Shown one piece after another: positions 14,845-24,603 of a stretch of DNA of 51,257 nucleotides. Both the position numbers and the translations under genes were made by a program. Origin of the DNA: Syntrophomonadaceae bacterium. GTDB lineage: Bacteria; Bacillota; Dethiobacteria; DTU022. The notes under the pieces are model-generated. The model did not search any database. It was not told the origin of the DNA and saw only the letters and a program-made list of their open reading frames with translations. The stretch is from positions 1-51,257 of the forward strand of contig PWYU01000038.1 in NCBI GenBank assembly GCA_003567725.1. The letters are read 5' to 3'. How positions within the stretch are numbered: the stretch's first letter is position 1; the number at the start of each line of letters is the position of its first letter.

Positions 14845-16734
14845 ATGGATGGTAAGCTTTGCAGTATGAGCCTGCCCTGTGATCTAAAAAAAATGAGCGA
14901 GGAAGACCTTGAAAAAGCCGCTGCCGAAATCCGTCAGTACATGATAAAAACCGTAGCTGATAACGGCGGTCACCTGGCAGCAAGCCTGGGAGTGGTGGAG
15001 CTAACTTTAGCCTTGCACAGCCGCTATAACAGCCCTGTTGATCGGATTATTTGGGACGTAGGTCATCAGTGTTACCCTCACAAGCTGCTCACCGGCAGGT
15101 GGCAGCAGTTTCCTACTTTACGCCAGTACTGCGGTTTATGCGGTTTTCCCAAGCCGGCAGAGAGTGAGCATGATCCTTTTTTAACCGGGCACAGCAGCAC
15201 TTCGATTTCGGCTGCATTAGGCCTGGCTCAGGCCCGTGATTGTAAAGGGGAAGATAACAAGGTGATAGCGGTGATTGGTGATGGCGCCCTGACCGGAGGG
15301 ATGTCTTTTGAAGCCCTGAACCATGCCGGCCATATCAAAGCTAATGTTATGGTTATCCTTAATGACAACAAAATGTCTATAAGCTCCAATGTGGGGAGTC
15401 TATCCGCCTATCTGGGGCGAATTCGCTCAGATCCAAAATATTCTAAATTAAAAGCCGACTTTGAAGGTTTTGTGGGGCGCATTCCCCTAGTGGGCGAAAA
15501 GGTTCTTAGTTATGCTGAAAGGATTAAAGGTGGTTTAAAATACCTGATTGTACCTGGAATGATTTTCGAAGAATTGGGTTTTACCTATTTTGGCCCTATC
15601 GACGGCCATAACATTAAGACTATAAAAAATACCCTTAAACAGGCAGATCAGATGAAAGGGCCGGTTTTAGTTCATGTGGTAACAGAAAAAGGGAAAGGTT
15701 ACCACTATGCTGAAAAGTCACCGGAAGTTTTTCACGGTATCGGTCCCTTTGATTTGAATAATGGCTTGCTTAAAAAGAAAAAAAGCGCCTCTTACACCGA
15801 GATATTCGGCCAAACCTTACTCAAGCTTGGCCATGAAGACCCTAAAATTATCGCGATTACAGCTGCTATGACTGCCGGGACCGGTTTGCGGAAATTTGCC
15901 CGGGAACTTCCCGATCGATTCTTCGATGTCGGTATTGCCGAGCAGCATGCCGTAACCATGGCCGGGGCTCTGGCTGCCGGCGGCATGAAACCCGTGGTAG
16001 CCATCTACAGCACATTCTTACAAAGAGCTTACGATCAAATTTTGCATGATGTTTGCATGCAAAAGCTGCCTGTCGTATTTGCTGTTGATCGAGCCGGCAT
16101 TACCGGTGAAGATGGAGAAACCCACCAGGGTTTGTTTGATTTAAGCTTTTTACGCAATATCCCCAATATGTCGATAATGGCACCTGGCAATGAAAATGAA
16201 CTACAGCATATGCTCGTAACTGCTTTAGAACAGGGAAACGGACCGGTAGCGCTGCGGTATCCACGAGATAAGGTAGCAGGAGTGGATCTGGAAGCCCCCA
16301 AAGCTCTGCCCTGGGGTAAAAGCGAATTGCTTAAGGAGGGGCGCGATCTTTTGATCATTGCAGCAGGTACAGTGGTAAACCAGGCACTGCTGGCTGTTGA
16401 AAGATTGGCCTGGCAGGGTCTAAAACCGGCGCTCATCAATGCCCGTTTTGTAAAACCGTTGGACGAAGAGCTGATTATAAAGTGGGCTCATAAGTGCGGG
16501 CGGGTTATGACGTTGGAAGAAAATGTCCTGGCCGGCGGTTTTGGCAGCGCTGTTTTAGAACTATTTGAAAGAGAAGGGTTTTTAATACCGCTTAAAAGGC
16601 TGGGTATAGATGACCAATTTGTAGAGCATGGGTCCAGGGCCCAATTACTGTCCTGCTTTAACCTGGATTCTGAAGGCATATATAATGAAGCCCTGTCATT
16701 CATTGATATAAAAGCTGTGGAAGGCCAGAGTTGA
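14845..16734 (+). CDS. dxs: 1-deoxy-D-xylulose-5-phosphate synthase
   Basis: Thiamine-diphosphate enzyme joining pyruvate and glyceraldehyde 3-phosphate, the entry step of the MEP isoprenoid pathway. The product has 629 residues. Visible features are the HQCYPHKLLTGR segment, the ThDP/Mg motif GDGALTGGMSFEALN...NDNKMSIS, the transketolase pyrimidine-domain segment FFDVGIAEQHAVTMAGALA with its catalytic Glu, and the C-terminal transketolase domain. ATG 14845 follows AGAGGTG at good spacing; GTG 14836 is an alternative. ispA, dxs and ispH all lie in this window. Its end overlaps tlyA by four bases. Confidence 0.96.
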   Translation: MDGKLCSMSLPCDLKKMSEEDLEKAAAEIRQYMIKTVADNGGHLAASLGVVELTLALHSRYNSPVDRIIWDVGHQCYPHKLLTGRWQQFPTLRQYCGLCGFPKPAESEHDPFLTGHSSTSISAALGLAQARDCKGEDNKVIAVIGDGALTGGMSFEALNHAGHIKANVMVILNDNKMSISSNVGSLSAYLGRIRSDPKYSKLKADFEGFVGRIPLVGEKVLSYAERIKGGLKYLIVPGMIFEELGFTYFGPIDGHNIKTIKNTLKQADQMKGPVLVHVVTEKGKGYHYAEKSPEVFHGIGPFDLNNGLLKKKKSASYTEIFGQTLLKLGHEDPKIIAITAAMTAGTGLRKFARELPDRFFDVGIAEQHAVTMAGALAAGGMKPVVAIYSTFLQRAYDQILHDVCMQKLPVVFAVDRAGITGEDGETHQGLFDLSFLRNIPNMSIMAPGNENELQHMLVTALEQGNGPVALRYPRDKVAGVDLEAPKALPWGKSELLKEGRDLLIIAAGTVVNQALLAVERLAWQGLKPALINARFVKPLDEELIIKWAHKCGRVMTLEENVLAGGFGSAVLELFEREGFLIPLKRLGIDDQFVEHGSRAQLLSCFNLDSEGIYNEALSFIDIKAVEGQS

Positions 16735-17567
16735 AACAAAAAGGCAAAAAAAATCGTCTTGATAATCTCCTGCAGCAGCAAAAGCCTGATTTAAGCCGTA
16801 GCCGCATCCAATCCGAAATAATGGCCGGAAAAGTGCTGGTAAACGGAATTGTATGTGACAAACCGGGAGCTCAGATTGAAGAAGAGGCAGAGGTTCAATG
16901 CTTAGAGCCCGAAAATCCTTATGTCAGCCGCGGCGGTTTAAAATTGGAAGGCGTGCTTAAAGATCTAGCCCTGGATGTAGAGGGGCTAATTGTCCTTGAT
17001 GTTGGTGCTTCTACCGGTGGTTTTACCGATTGCCTCATTAAAAAAGGATCCCGCCTGGTTTATGCTCTTGATGTCGGTTATGGGCAGTTGGATTATAACC
17101 TGCGGAATAAACCGGCTGTTGTGATTATGGAACGCTTTAATGTGCGGTTTTTAAAACCTGAAGATCTTCCTCACCTTCCCGATCTGGCCGTAGTGGATGT
17201 TTCCTTTATTTCATTAACAAAGGTTTTGCCTGTTCTTTGTAACATGAAAATACCTGCTGTTCTTGCTTTAGTCAAGCCACAATTTGAAGTGGGGCGGGCT
17301 GATGCCGGAAGGGGCAAGGGTGTCATCAGGGATCCTGGATTACATGCTGCTGTATTAAAAAGCATTGTTCAATCTGGCCGAGAATTCGGCTATTACTGTG
17401 AGGATATGATTTATTCCCGTTATCCCGGGCCCAAAGGTAATCTGGAATATTTTGTTTATTTTAAAACCGGAAAAGACCAATTTTGTTTAAACCATGAAGA
17501 ATATGATCATAGGATCGACGGTATTGTGAAAAAAGCTCACCTCGCATATGGCAAGAACGAGAACTAA
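16731..17567 (+). CDS. tlyA: TlyA/YqxC family rRNA methyltransferase
   Basis: A 278-residue protein with an N-terminal S4 RNA-binding domain (RLDNLL...SRIQSEIMAGKVLVNG, about residues 7-60) and a FtsJ/RrmJ-type SAM methyltransferase domain (VLDVGASTGGFTDCLIKKG, about 84-102). TlyA in mycobacteria 2'-O-methylates 16S and 23S rRNA and affects capreomycin sensitivity; the Firmicutes YqxC orthologue is less studied. The start TTG 16731 lies in the dxs stop region (TTGA), so the two are coupled. The position after dxs is standard. Confidence 0.9.
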   Translation: MKQKGKKNRLDNLLQQQKPDLSRSRIQSEIMAGKVLVNGIVCDKPGAQIEEEAEVQCLEPENPYVSRGGLKLEGVLKDLALDVEGLIVLDVGASTGGFTDCLIKKGSRLVYALDVGYGQLDYNLRNKPAVVIMERFNVRFLKPEDLPHLPDLAVVDVSFISLTKVLPVLCNMKIPAVLALVKPQFEVGRADAGRGKGVIRDPGLHAAVLKSIVQSGREFGYYCEDMIYSRYPGPKGNLEYFVYFKTGKDQFCLNHEEYDHRIDGIVKKAHLAYGKNEN

Positions 17568-17646
17568 TTACCGGGGAAGGATATTAAGGTTAAGACAAAG
17601 AATTCTATTACAGGCAGGCAGTTTAAGGAGGATATAAAATTCTGAG

Positions 17647-18498
17647 ATGAAATATATTGGAGTAATCCCCAACTGGCATAAAAATAATACTGACCTGGTT
17701 GTAGATAAAATGCGCACTTTTTTTAAACAACGCTCTATTCCATTAAGAATTGTTGCCTCTGACGAGGCTGATTTTTACAGCAGCGTATCTTTGGCTGAAC
17801 AGCTTTACGGTCTATATGATAAGCTGAAATTAATAGTGGTTGTCGGTGGGGATGGAACCATCCTCCGGGTGGCAAGAGACCTGGCCTGCTGGAGTATCCC
17901 GGTTTTAGGGATCAACCTCGGGCAGAAAGGTTTTCTGGCAGAAATCGAAGTAGAACAGATGGAACGGTTTTTACAGTACCTTGCCACCGGACAATACGAC
18001 TTTCAAGAACGGATGATGCTTGAAGCAAAACTACAGCGCGGAGAAGAGGAGCTGGGGAGTTATTTAGCCCTGAACGACATTGTTGTAGCGCGCGGGCCCT
18101 TTTCCCGCAATATTAAAGTTGACTCATTCATTAATAATGATTTTATGGAAAGTTATTCTGGCGATGGCATTATCATTGCAACCCCCACCGGATCAACAGC
18201 CTACTCTTTATCTGCCGGCGGACCGATTGTTAACCCTATTATGGAACTCTTCCTTATAACTCCTATCTGCCCCCACAGCCTTTATAACCGTACGGTTATA
18301 GTTGGTGGCTCGGATATAATTAGTTTAAAAGTTGACTTACGCCAGGTACAGGTGGTTTTAACCGTTGATGGGCAGGTGCGTTTTGCTTTAGAAGATGACG
18401 ATCGCATCATAATCAGGCAAGCCGAGCAAAAAGTTAAATTAGTTTGCTTTCATGAGAATTCCTTTTACAGGTTGCTGCATCAAAAATTAAAAGCATAA
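17647..18498 (+). CDS. nadK: NAD kinase
   Basis: Phosphorylates NAD to NADP using ATP or polyphosphate. The 283 residues carry the diagnostic VVGGDGTILR (about residues 63-72), the NxxGxLGFLAE-like GINLGQKGFLAEIE, LNDIVVARG and the glycine-rich ATPTGSTAYSLSAGGPIV. AAGGAGG at 17625-17631 is 15 bases from ATG 17647, longer than usual, but a stop codon at 17635 excludes any nearer upstream start. It sits between tlyA and recN; the arginine repressor gene that often occupies this slot in Firmicutes is absent. Confidence 0.95.
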   Translation: MKYIGVIPNWHKNNTDLVVDKMRTFFKQRSIPLRIVASDEADFYSSVSLAEQLYGLYDKLKLIVVVGGDGTILRVARDLACWSIPVLGINLGQKGFLAEIEVEQMERFLQYLATGQYDFQERMMLEAKLQRGEEELGSYLALNDIVVARGPFSRNIKVDSFINNDFMESYSGDGIIIATPTGSTAYSLSAGGPIVNPIMELFLITPICPHSLYNRTVIVGGSDIISLKVDLRQVQVVLTVDGQVRFALEDDDRIIIRQAEQKVKLVCFHENSFYRLLHQKLKA

Positions 18499-18519
18499 TT
18501 TTCAAGGAGGAAAAGCTGA

Positions 18520-20232
18520 ATGCTTTTAGAGCTGCGGGTTTCAAATTTTGCCTTGATTGAAGATCTCAGCTTTAATTTTAATACCGGTTTAAATGTTTTA
18601 AGCGGAGAAACGGGAGCCGGAAAATCAATTGTAATTGGCGCGATAAGCTTGCTCCTTGGTGAAAGAGCCGCCATAGAACAAATTCGTCAGGGCAAAGAAA
18701 TTGCCTATGTAGAAGGAGTAATCTGCCTGGAAGGATCGAGGAAAGAAATAATTAAGCTATTGCTGGGGGAGGCCGGTATCGAACTGGCAGATGAATTGAT
18801 ACTGGCCCGCGAAGTATACAGCAGTGGGCGGAGTGTGGCCCGGGTAAACGGGCGAGCTGTTCCGGTTTCTTTTTTAAAGGAGCTGGGCAGGTATCTGGTT
18901 GATTTACATGGCCAGCACCAGCATCAATCGCTTTTACGTTCTGAAGAACACCTGGATCTCCTTGATTCATTCGGGGGAGAAAAGATCACAGCCGCCAGAA
19001 AGAAACTCGAAGCAATGTTTCAAAAAAGGCAGGATCTTAAAAATGAGTTATCTTTACTGGGCAGTGACAGCACCGAGCGGGAAAGAAAGCTTGAAGTGTA
19101 TGAATACCAGCTAAATGAAATAAAGCAGGCCGATCTTAATAGTGGTGAAGATGAAGAACTAACTGAGCGGGAAAAAATCCTGGCTAATGCTGAAAAATTG
19201 TGGAACCTGGCAGCGGAAGCATATTCCGTTCTTTATGCCGGCGGTAATGAACTTCAATCTGAAGCGGTGCTGGATAAGGTTAATAATGCTAAAGCATTGA
19301 TTGAACAGGCTTCCAGGATTGATTCAAACCTGTCTGCACTGCTGGAATTATTAGAAAGTGCGGCTGCGCAGCTGGAAGAGGTATCTTATGGGCTGCGGGA
19401 CTATCAGGCTAATTTTGAATTTGATCCATCAGAATTGAGTATGATCCAGGAAAGACAGAACATAATCAAGGATTTAAAAAGAAAATACGGTTCAACAATA
19501 GAAGAGATCCAGGATTTTGCCGGCCGGGTTGAAGACGAAATGGAAAGATTGAAAAATAGCGAGACAAGGGCTATCAGCCTGGAAGAAGAAATTAAAGAAC
19601 TAGAGGGCCGACTGCATGAGGAAAGCGCTGTTCTTAATAAATTACGCCGGGATACTGCTCAACAAATCGAACAACAGCTGGAAGCGATTTTAAATGAGCT
19701 GGCCCTGCCCGGTGCCCGTTTTGAAATTCGTTTTACTGAAAGAGAGGAACTGACTCCCAGTGGATTGGACCGGATCGAGTTTATGTTCAGCGCTAACCGT
19801 GGAGAAAATGTCAAGCCTTTAACCAAAATTATTTCCGGCGGAGAGGTTTCCAGGGTTATGCTGGCCCTGAAAACTATTCTGGCCAGACAGGACCTGGTGC
19901 CCACATTAATTTTTGATGAAGCAGATGCCGGTATAGGAGGCGCAACTGTTCAGACGGTGGCTGAAAAACTGGCGCAGCTCTCCATGTTCCATCAGGTTTT
20001 ATGCGTAACCCACAGCCCTCAGATTGCGGCCATGGCTGATGCTCATTACAGCCTTTTTAAAGAAACAATTGATGACAGAACCCTTACCAGGGCTACCCTC
20101 CTTGACTCAGACCAAAGAAGAAAAGAGCTGGCCCGCATGTTAGATGGAGCAGGAATTGATCAGGTCAGTCTGAAACATGTTGATAGCGTCATCAAAAGAG
20201 CCCGCCGTTTCAAAGATCAGGAAGCAGGCTGA
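18520..20232 (+). CDS. recN: DNA repair protein RecN
   Basis: An SMC-like ATPase acting early in double-strand-break repair. The 570-residue product has the Walker A loop GETGAGKSIV near residue 32, a central coiled coil (about 155-350) and a C-terminal ATPase half with the signature KIISGGEVSRVMLALK and Walker B PTLIFDEADAGIGG. Clear AAGGAGG upstream. In spore-forming Firmicutes spoIVB and spo0A usually follow recN; here a Nudix gene and xerD follow instead. Confidence 0.97.
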   Translation: MLLELRVSNFALIEDLSFNFNTGLNVLSGETGAGKSIVIGAISLLLGERAAIEQIRQGKEIAYVEGVICLEGSRKEIIKLLLGEAGIELADELILAREVYSSGRSVARVNGRAVPVSFLKELGRYLVDLHGQHQHQSLLRSEEHLDLLDSFGGEKITAARKKLEAMFQKRQDLKNELSLLGSDSTERERKLEVYEYQLNEIKQADLNSGEDEELTEREKILANAEKLWNLAAEAYSVLYAGGNELQSEAVLDKVNNAKALIEQASRIDSNLSALLELLESAAAQLEEVSYGLRDYQANFEFDPSELSMIQERQNIIKDLKRKYGSTIEEIQDFAGRVEDEMERLKNSETRAISLEEEIKELEGRLHEESAVLNKLRRDTAQQIEQQLEAILNELALPGARFEIRFTEREELTPSGLDRIEFMFSANRGENVKPLTKIISGGEVSRVMLALKTILARQDLVPTLIFDEADAGIGGATVQTVAEKLAQLSMFHQVLCVTHSPQIAAMADAHYSLFKETIDDRTLTRATLLDSDQRRKELARMLDGAGIDQVSLKHVDSVIKRARRFKDQEAG

Positions 20233-20272
20233 TGTAATCAAGGGGCATTAAAAATAGACAGGAGGGGTTAAC

Positions 20273-20833
20273 ATCAACCGGGATTTAGAAGAAAAAACCA
20301 TATCGACCAGTTATCTTTACCGCGGGAAAATTATCAATGTGCGCCAGGATCGGGTAGAAGATGCGCGGGGAAAAGCTGCTTTCAGGGAAATAGTTGAGCA
20401 TCCGGGCGCAGTGGCGATCCTGGCTCTTAATGACAACCTTGAAGCTGTCCTGGTTAAACAGCACCGCCAGCCAGCCGGAGAAGTTTTACTGGAAATTCCA
20501 GCCGGCAAACTGGAACCGAATGAAGAAACGCTTTCCTGCGCGCAGCGTGAATTATTGGAAGAAACCGGCCTCAAGGCCGAACAGTGGCAGGAGCTAAGTT
20601 GTTTTTACACTTCTCCCGGATTTTGTGACGAACTCATTTATCTCTACTTAGCTGAAGGTTTAAGTAAAGGCGTTGCTACAACTTCAGATCCAGAAGAAAA
20701 TATTTTAGAAGCAGTGATACCGTTATCCCAGGCCGGATCAATGATTGCTGATGGCTTAATCAAGGACGGTAAAACAATAATTGCCCTCCAGTACGCAATG
20801 CTGAAGAAAAAAATACTTACGGATAAATTATAA
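20273..20833 (+). CDS. Nudix hydrolase, ADP-ribose pyrophosphatase type, probable ATC start
   Basis: Likely hydrolyses ADP-ribose to AMP and ribose 5-phosphate. The Nudix box GX5EX7REUXEEXGU is exact, running from GKLEPNEE to RELLEETGL. The first ATG/GTG/TTG in frame is GTG 20339, but the 22 codons upstream are open and translate to INRDLEEKTISTSYLYRGK and IINV, which matches the usual N-terminus of this family. A strong GGAGGGG (20261-20267) is five bases before ATC 20273 and a stop at 20255 bounds the frame. So either the gene starts at a rare ATC or an ATG was lost. From ATC the product has 186 residues, normal for the family; from GTG it has 164. Confidence 0.85.
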   Translation: MNRDLEEKTISTSYLYRGKIINVRQDRVEDARGKAAFREIVEHPGAVAILALNDNLEAVLVKQHRQPAGEVLLEIPAGKLEPNEETLSCAQRELLEETGLKAEQWQELSCFYTSPGFCDELIYLYLAEGLSKGVATTSDPEENILEAVIPLSQAGSMIADGLIKDGKTIIALQYAMLKKKILTDKL

Positions 20834-20917
20834 TATTTTTGCAAATTAATATCGCCGGCAGGTATTTTGCTTTTATCGTTGAATTATATTAGATATTTAA
20901 TGTGAGGGTATCGTGTA

Positions 20918-21805
20918 ATGCAAAAACATTTATATGAATATAGTAATTATCTTGCGGTTGAAAAAGGGCTTTCCAAAAACACCCTTGAATCATACCGCCG
21001 GGATTTGAATAAATTTATAACCTTTTTGAGTAAACTTGGTATCAACGATCCAGCCCTGATTGAAAAGGTTGAAATCAACAGATTTTTAACAGAACTAAAA
21101 AACAATAATTGTGCCACTTCCACTATATCAAGGACTATTGCCTCGCTTAGATCTTTTTTCACTTTTTTAGTGCAGGAAGGTTTTATCGATAACAATCCTG
21201 CTCTGGATTTGGAATCGCCTAAAATAGAAAAAAAACTACCCCGTGTATTAACCACTGGTGAAATAGATCGACTCCTGGGGCAGCCTAAACCTGTTGAGCA
21301 TAAAGGTTTGCGCGACAAAGCGATGCTTGAGCTGCTTTATGCATCAGGAATCAGGGTTTCTGAATTAATTGATTTAAATTTAAGCGATTTTGATCCGCTG
21401 GTAGGTTACCTGCGCTGCCGGGGTAAAGGCCAGAAAGAACGGATTGTCCCTATCGGATCAGTAGCCATTAATTACGTCAGTGAATATATGAGTAAGGCCC
21501 GGTCCAGGTTGTGTAAAAACAATGGGGAAATTGCTCTTTTTGTTAACCAGCATGGTAACCGGATGACCAGGCAGGGTTTCTGGAAAATTTTAAAAAAATA
21601 TGCCCTGCAGTCAAATATTAATGGGGAAATCACACCGCATACTATCCGTCATTCTTTTGCGACCCACCTGCTTGAAAACGGAGCCGATCTTAGATCTGTC
21701 CAGGAAATGCTGGGCCATTCTGATATTACTACCACCCAGGTTTATACTCAAATAACCAGGAAAAAAATCAGGGAAGTTTATGACAAAACCCACCCCCGGG
21801 CTTGA
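20918..21805 (+). CDS. xerD: Tyrosine recombinase XerD
   Basis: A site-specific recombinase that resolves chromosome dimers at dif with its partner XerC. The 295-residue product has the N-terminal SAM-like core-binding domain and a full catalytic set: Arg146 (SGIRVSEL), Lys170 (RGKGQKER), His241 and Arg244 (HTIRHSFATH), His267 (LGHSDI) and the nucleophile Tyr276 (TQVYTQ). The location after a Nudix gene matches XerD/RipX in Bacillus relatives and argues for the housekeeping enzyme rather than an integrase; no phage or integron genes are nearby. XerC versus XerD identity is by context. Confidence 0.9.
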   Translation: MQKHLYEYSNYLAVEKGLSKNTLESYRRDLNKFITFLSKLGINDPALIEKVEINRFLTELKNNNCATSTISRTIASLRSFFTFLVQEGFIDNNPALDLESPKIEKKLPRVLTTGEIDRLLGQPKPVEHKGLRDKAMLELLYASGIRVSELIDLNLSDFDPLVGYLRCRGKGQKERIVPIGSVAINYVSEYMSKARSRLCKNNGEIALFVNQHGNRMTRQGFWKILKKYALQSNINGEITPHTIRHSFATHLLENGADLRSVQEMLGHSDITTTQVYTQITRKKIREVYDKTHPRA

Positions 21806-21912
21806 TCCGCCATTCTCACGATTGTTGCATATTAAATGCCGTTCTGTAACAATATGATTAAATCAATCAAAATTCGGCTGAGCTGGTTCTGGCCTGAAGC
21901 GGGAGCAATACA

Positions 21913-24603
21913 GTGAATTTAATTATTACCCATAAAAACGGCGATTTTGATGCCCTGGCCGCTGTTACCGCCGCTGCAAAGCTTTTTCCAAACAGTATAG
22001 TGATAATGCCTGAAACCCTTCAGGCAAATGTCCGTCCTTTTGTTAATTTATATCGTGATCTTCTACCCCTTGGAGATCCTAAAGATATTCCCGAAAGGCT
22101 TTCAACTGTCTATGTGATAGATACCAACCGCAAGGAACGCCTGGGGAAATGGGCTTATCTGCTTGAAACAGCGGGGCAGGTCAGGGTTTATGATCATCAT
22201 CCGGGAGAAGAAGATCTGGGCGCCGATCAGGTCAGGATTGAGGCAGTTGGCGCCACAACCACTATTCTTTTAGAGGAAATTATAAAACAGGGTATGCCCC
22301 TGACAGAATTTGAAGCAACCTTGTTTGCTCTTGGGATATATGAAGATACCGGCTGTCTTACCTTTGATATTACCACCAGCAGGGATGTTAAAGCCCTGGC
22401 TTACTTATGGGACCTCGGGATAAACACTGCCTTAATCCAGAAGAACATTCGCTCTCCTCTGACCGTTTCTCAAAAAGCATTGCTGGAGAAATTAATTCAA
22501 AACAGTGAGTTGCATAAAATCAATCAGCGCCGCGTCATGATCAGCACCACCAGGCTTGACGAATATGTTAGTGGAGCCTCGGTTATGCTGCAGTTTTTAG
22601 ATGACATCGAAGATACAGCACTCACATTGATTATTGTCCAGATGACAGATCAAATCTATTTTGCAGCGCGAACCAGGGAAAGTGATCTTGATTTGCTGGA
22701 GCTTTTTTCTACCTTTGATGTGAGGGGATATCCGGGGGCGGTAACAGCCCATTTTAGAGAAATTAAGGCTGATGAACTTAAAAAGATCATGTTGGACTGC
22801 TTAAGAACCAATATCCCTCCTGCGATCACTGCAGAAGAAGTGGCTTCCAGGCCTGTTTATACCATTGATAGCAGTATCAGCCTTAATGAGGCGGAGCAAT
22901 TTTTGTCTGAGAAAGGTATTAAAGGATGCCTGGTGGTAGAAGAAGGCAAACCGGCCGGAATTGTGTCCCAGCGTGATTTACAAAAGGGCCTGCGCAGCGA
23001 TCTTGGTCACGCTCCGGTAAAAGGGTTTATGACCCGGTCTTTAATTACAGCTTCCCCTCAGACTTCCCTGGTGGAATTGCGAAGGATTATGGTGGAAAAC
23101 AACATTGGCCGGATACCTTTAATCGATGAGAATGAAAACCTGGCCGGAATTATTACCCGTTCAGATATATTACGCCATCTCAGTTATCTTGATGAAAGTG
23201 GCCGGTCCCTAAAAAAAAAGCAAAGCCAAAACATTGATCAACCTGGAATGTTAAACGGTGAAGCTGGAGTGGAAGACATAGCTTTAGACATTGATGAAGA
23301 TAATGAAATCAATTTAAGCCGTTTATTGAGCAGGGAGCTACCGGCCCGCATAAACAAACTGCTGTTACAAATCAGACAGCAGGCTTACCGGCAAAAAAAT
23401 CAAGTTTACCTGGTTGGTGGAACAATCCGGGATCTATTGCTGCGTCACCCTCCGGAAAAGGACTTTGATTTTGTGGTAATTGGCGACGCCATTACTTTCA
23501 CCTACGATCTGCAGAAGATACTGGGCGGGAAAGCCCGCCATTTTGAACATTTTGGCACGGCATCTCTATATCTCGATGATGGGTTAAGGCTCGATCTGGT
23601 TACTGCTCGTAAAGAATACTATGCTTCTCCGGGCGCCCTGCCGCAGGTTGAAAGATCCAGTTTGAAAAACGATCTCTCCCGGCGGGACTTTACTATTAAC
23701 ACCATGGCCTGTTCATTGAGCGCCGATGATTTCGGGCGGTTATATGATTATTATAACGGGCGGCTTGATCTGAAAGAAAAAAAGATCAGGGTGCTTTATG
23801 AACAGAGTTTTGTTGATGATCCTTTAAGAATATTACGAGCAATTCGTTTTGAGCAGCGCTATGCATTCTTTATTGAACCGGAAACCATCGGTTTAATAAA
23901 AAAAGCCGTGACTGAAAAAGTTTTTGATAATGTCAGCCGTCACCGACTGAACCAGGAACTGAAATTGATCTATAAAGAGCCATCACCTTATATAATCTTG
24001 AAGCGCTATGAAGAACTAAATCTTATTAATGCCCTCTATCCCGGGGCCAGGCTTACCCACCATACCTGGCAGCTGTTGGAAAAGGTAGAAGCGGTGCTGC
24101 AATGGTCCCGGAAGAGAGGATGGAGGCAAAAACCGGATTCAGAACTGTTATATCTTAGCGGATTGCTGATCAGTTTGGAATCTGCCGCCAGGTCTGCTAT
24201 AATAATTAAGTTACAGCTATCAAAGGAGAGGGCCTCTACTATTCTGGCTGCCTGCCATAAAGTTCCGGATATTTTGAAAGAGCTGAATCAGGAAGACATG
24301 AATCCAAGTATGGTAGTTAGCTGCCTGGATCCTCTGCCTGTGGAAGCAGTTTTGCTCGCGTATGCCATGGCAGAAAACAGCACTGTTAGAGGCCATTTGA
24401 AAGTGTACATGGAAGCCTTAAAATATATTCAGCCCCGCTTAAAAGGCGGAGATTTGAAAAAAATGGGGTTGGAGCCCGGGGCCCGCTACCAGAGAATTAT
24501 TGATGGTTTAAAAGAGGCGGTCCTTGATGGTGAAGTGCGAACTCCAGAAGATGAATTGGATTATGTTATCCAATACCTGGAAAAAGAAAGGGGGAATTAT
24601 TAA
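21913..24603 (+). CDS. tRNA nucleotidyltransferase fused to DHH and CBS domains
   Basis: An 896-residue three-part protein. Part one (about 1-310) is a DHH/DHHA1 phosphoesterase-like domain with THKNGDFDALAA and VYDHHPGE. Part two (about 315-435) is a CBS pair (KGCLVVEEGKPAGIVSQRDL and NIGRIPLIDENENLAGIITR). Part three (about 480-896) is a class II nucleotidyltransferase with YLVGGTIRDLLL, the catalytic KDFDFVV and the NDLSRRDFTINTMA segment, followed by the tRNA-binding head. This family adds A or CCA to tRNA 3' ends in Aquifex, Thermotoga and many Clostridia. The DHH part may remove nucleotides and the CBS pair may sense adenylates, which is inferred. GTG start 21913. The M50 protease ATG follows one stop codon later. 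Confidence 0.9.
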   Translation: MNLIITHKNGDFDALAAVTAAAKLFPNSIVIMPETLQANVRPFVNLYRDLLPLGDPKDIPERLSTVYVIDTNRKERLGKWAYLLETAGQVRVYDHHPGEEDLGADQVRIEAVGATTTILLEEIIKQGMPLTEFEATLFALGIYEDTGCLTFDITTSRDVKALAYLWDLGINTALIQKNIRSPLTVSQKALLEKLIQNSELHKINQRRVMISTTRLDEYVSGASVMLQFLDDIEDTALTLIIVQMTDQIYFAARTRESDLDLLELFSTFDVRGYPGAVTAHFREIKADELKKIMLDCLRTNIPPAITAEEVASRPVYTIDSSISLNEAEQFLSEKGIKGCLVVEEGKPAGIVSQRDLQKGLRSDLGHAPVKGFMTRSLITASPQTSLVELRRIMVENNIGRIPLIDENENLAGIITRSDILRHLSYLDESGRSLKKKQSQNIDQPGMLNGEAGVEDIALDIDEDNEINLSRLLSRELPARINKLLLQIRQQAYRQKNQVYLVGGTIRDLLLRHPPEKDFDFVVIGDAITFTYDLQKILGGKARHFEHFGTASLYLDDGLRLDLVTARKEYYASPGALPQVERSSLKNDLSRRDFTINTMACSLSADDFGRLYDYYNGRLDLKEKKIRVLYEQSFVDDPLRILRAIRFEQRYAFFIEPETIGLIKKAVTEKVFDNVSRHRLNQELKLIYKEPSPYIILKRYEELNLINALYPGARLTHHTWQLLEKVEAVLQWSRKRGWRQKPDSELLYLSGLLISLESAARSAIIIKLQLSKERASTILAACHKVPDILKELNQEDMNPSMVVSCLDPLPVEAVLLAYAMAENSTVRGHLKVYMEALKYIQPRLKGGDLKKMGLEPGARYQRIIDGLKEAVLDGEVRTPEDELDYVIQYLEKERGNY

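Noticed and set aside
20918-21805. Phage or integrative-element integrase
   Set aside because: The sequence fits XerC/XerD well, it sits in the expected housekeeping position, and no mobile-element genes or attachment repeats are nearby.
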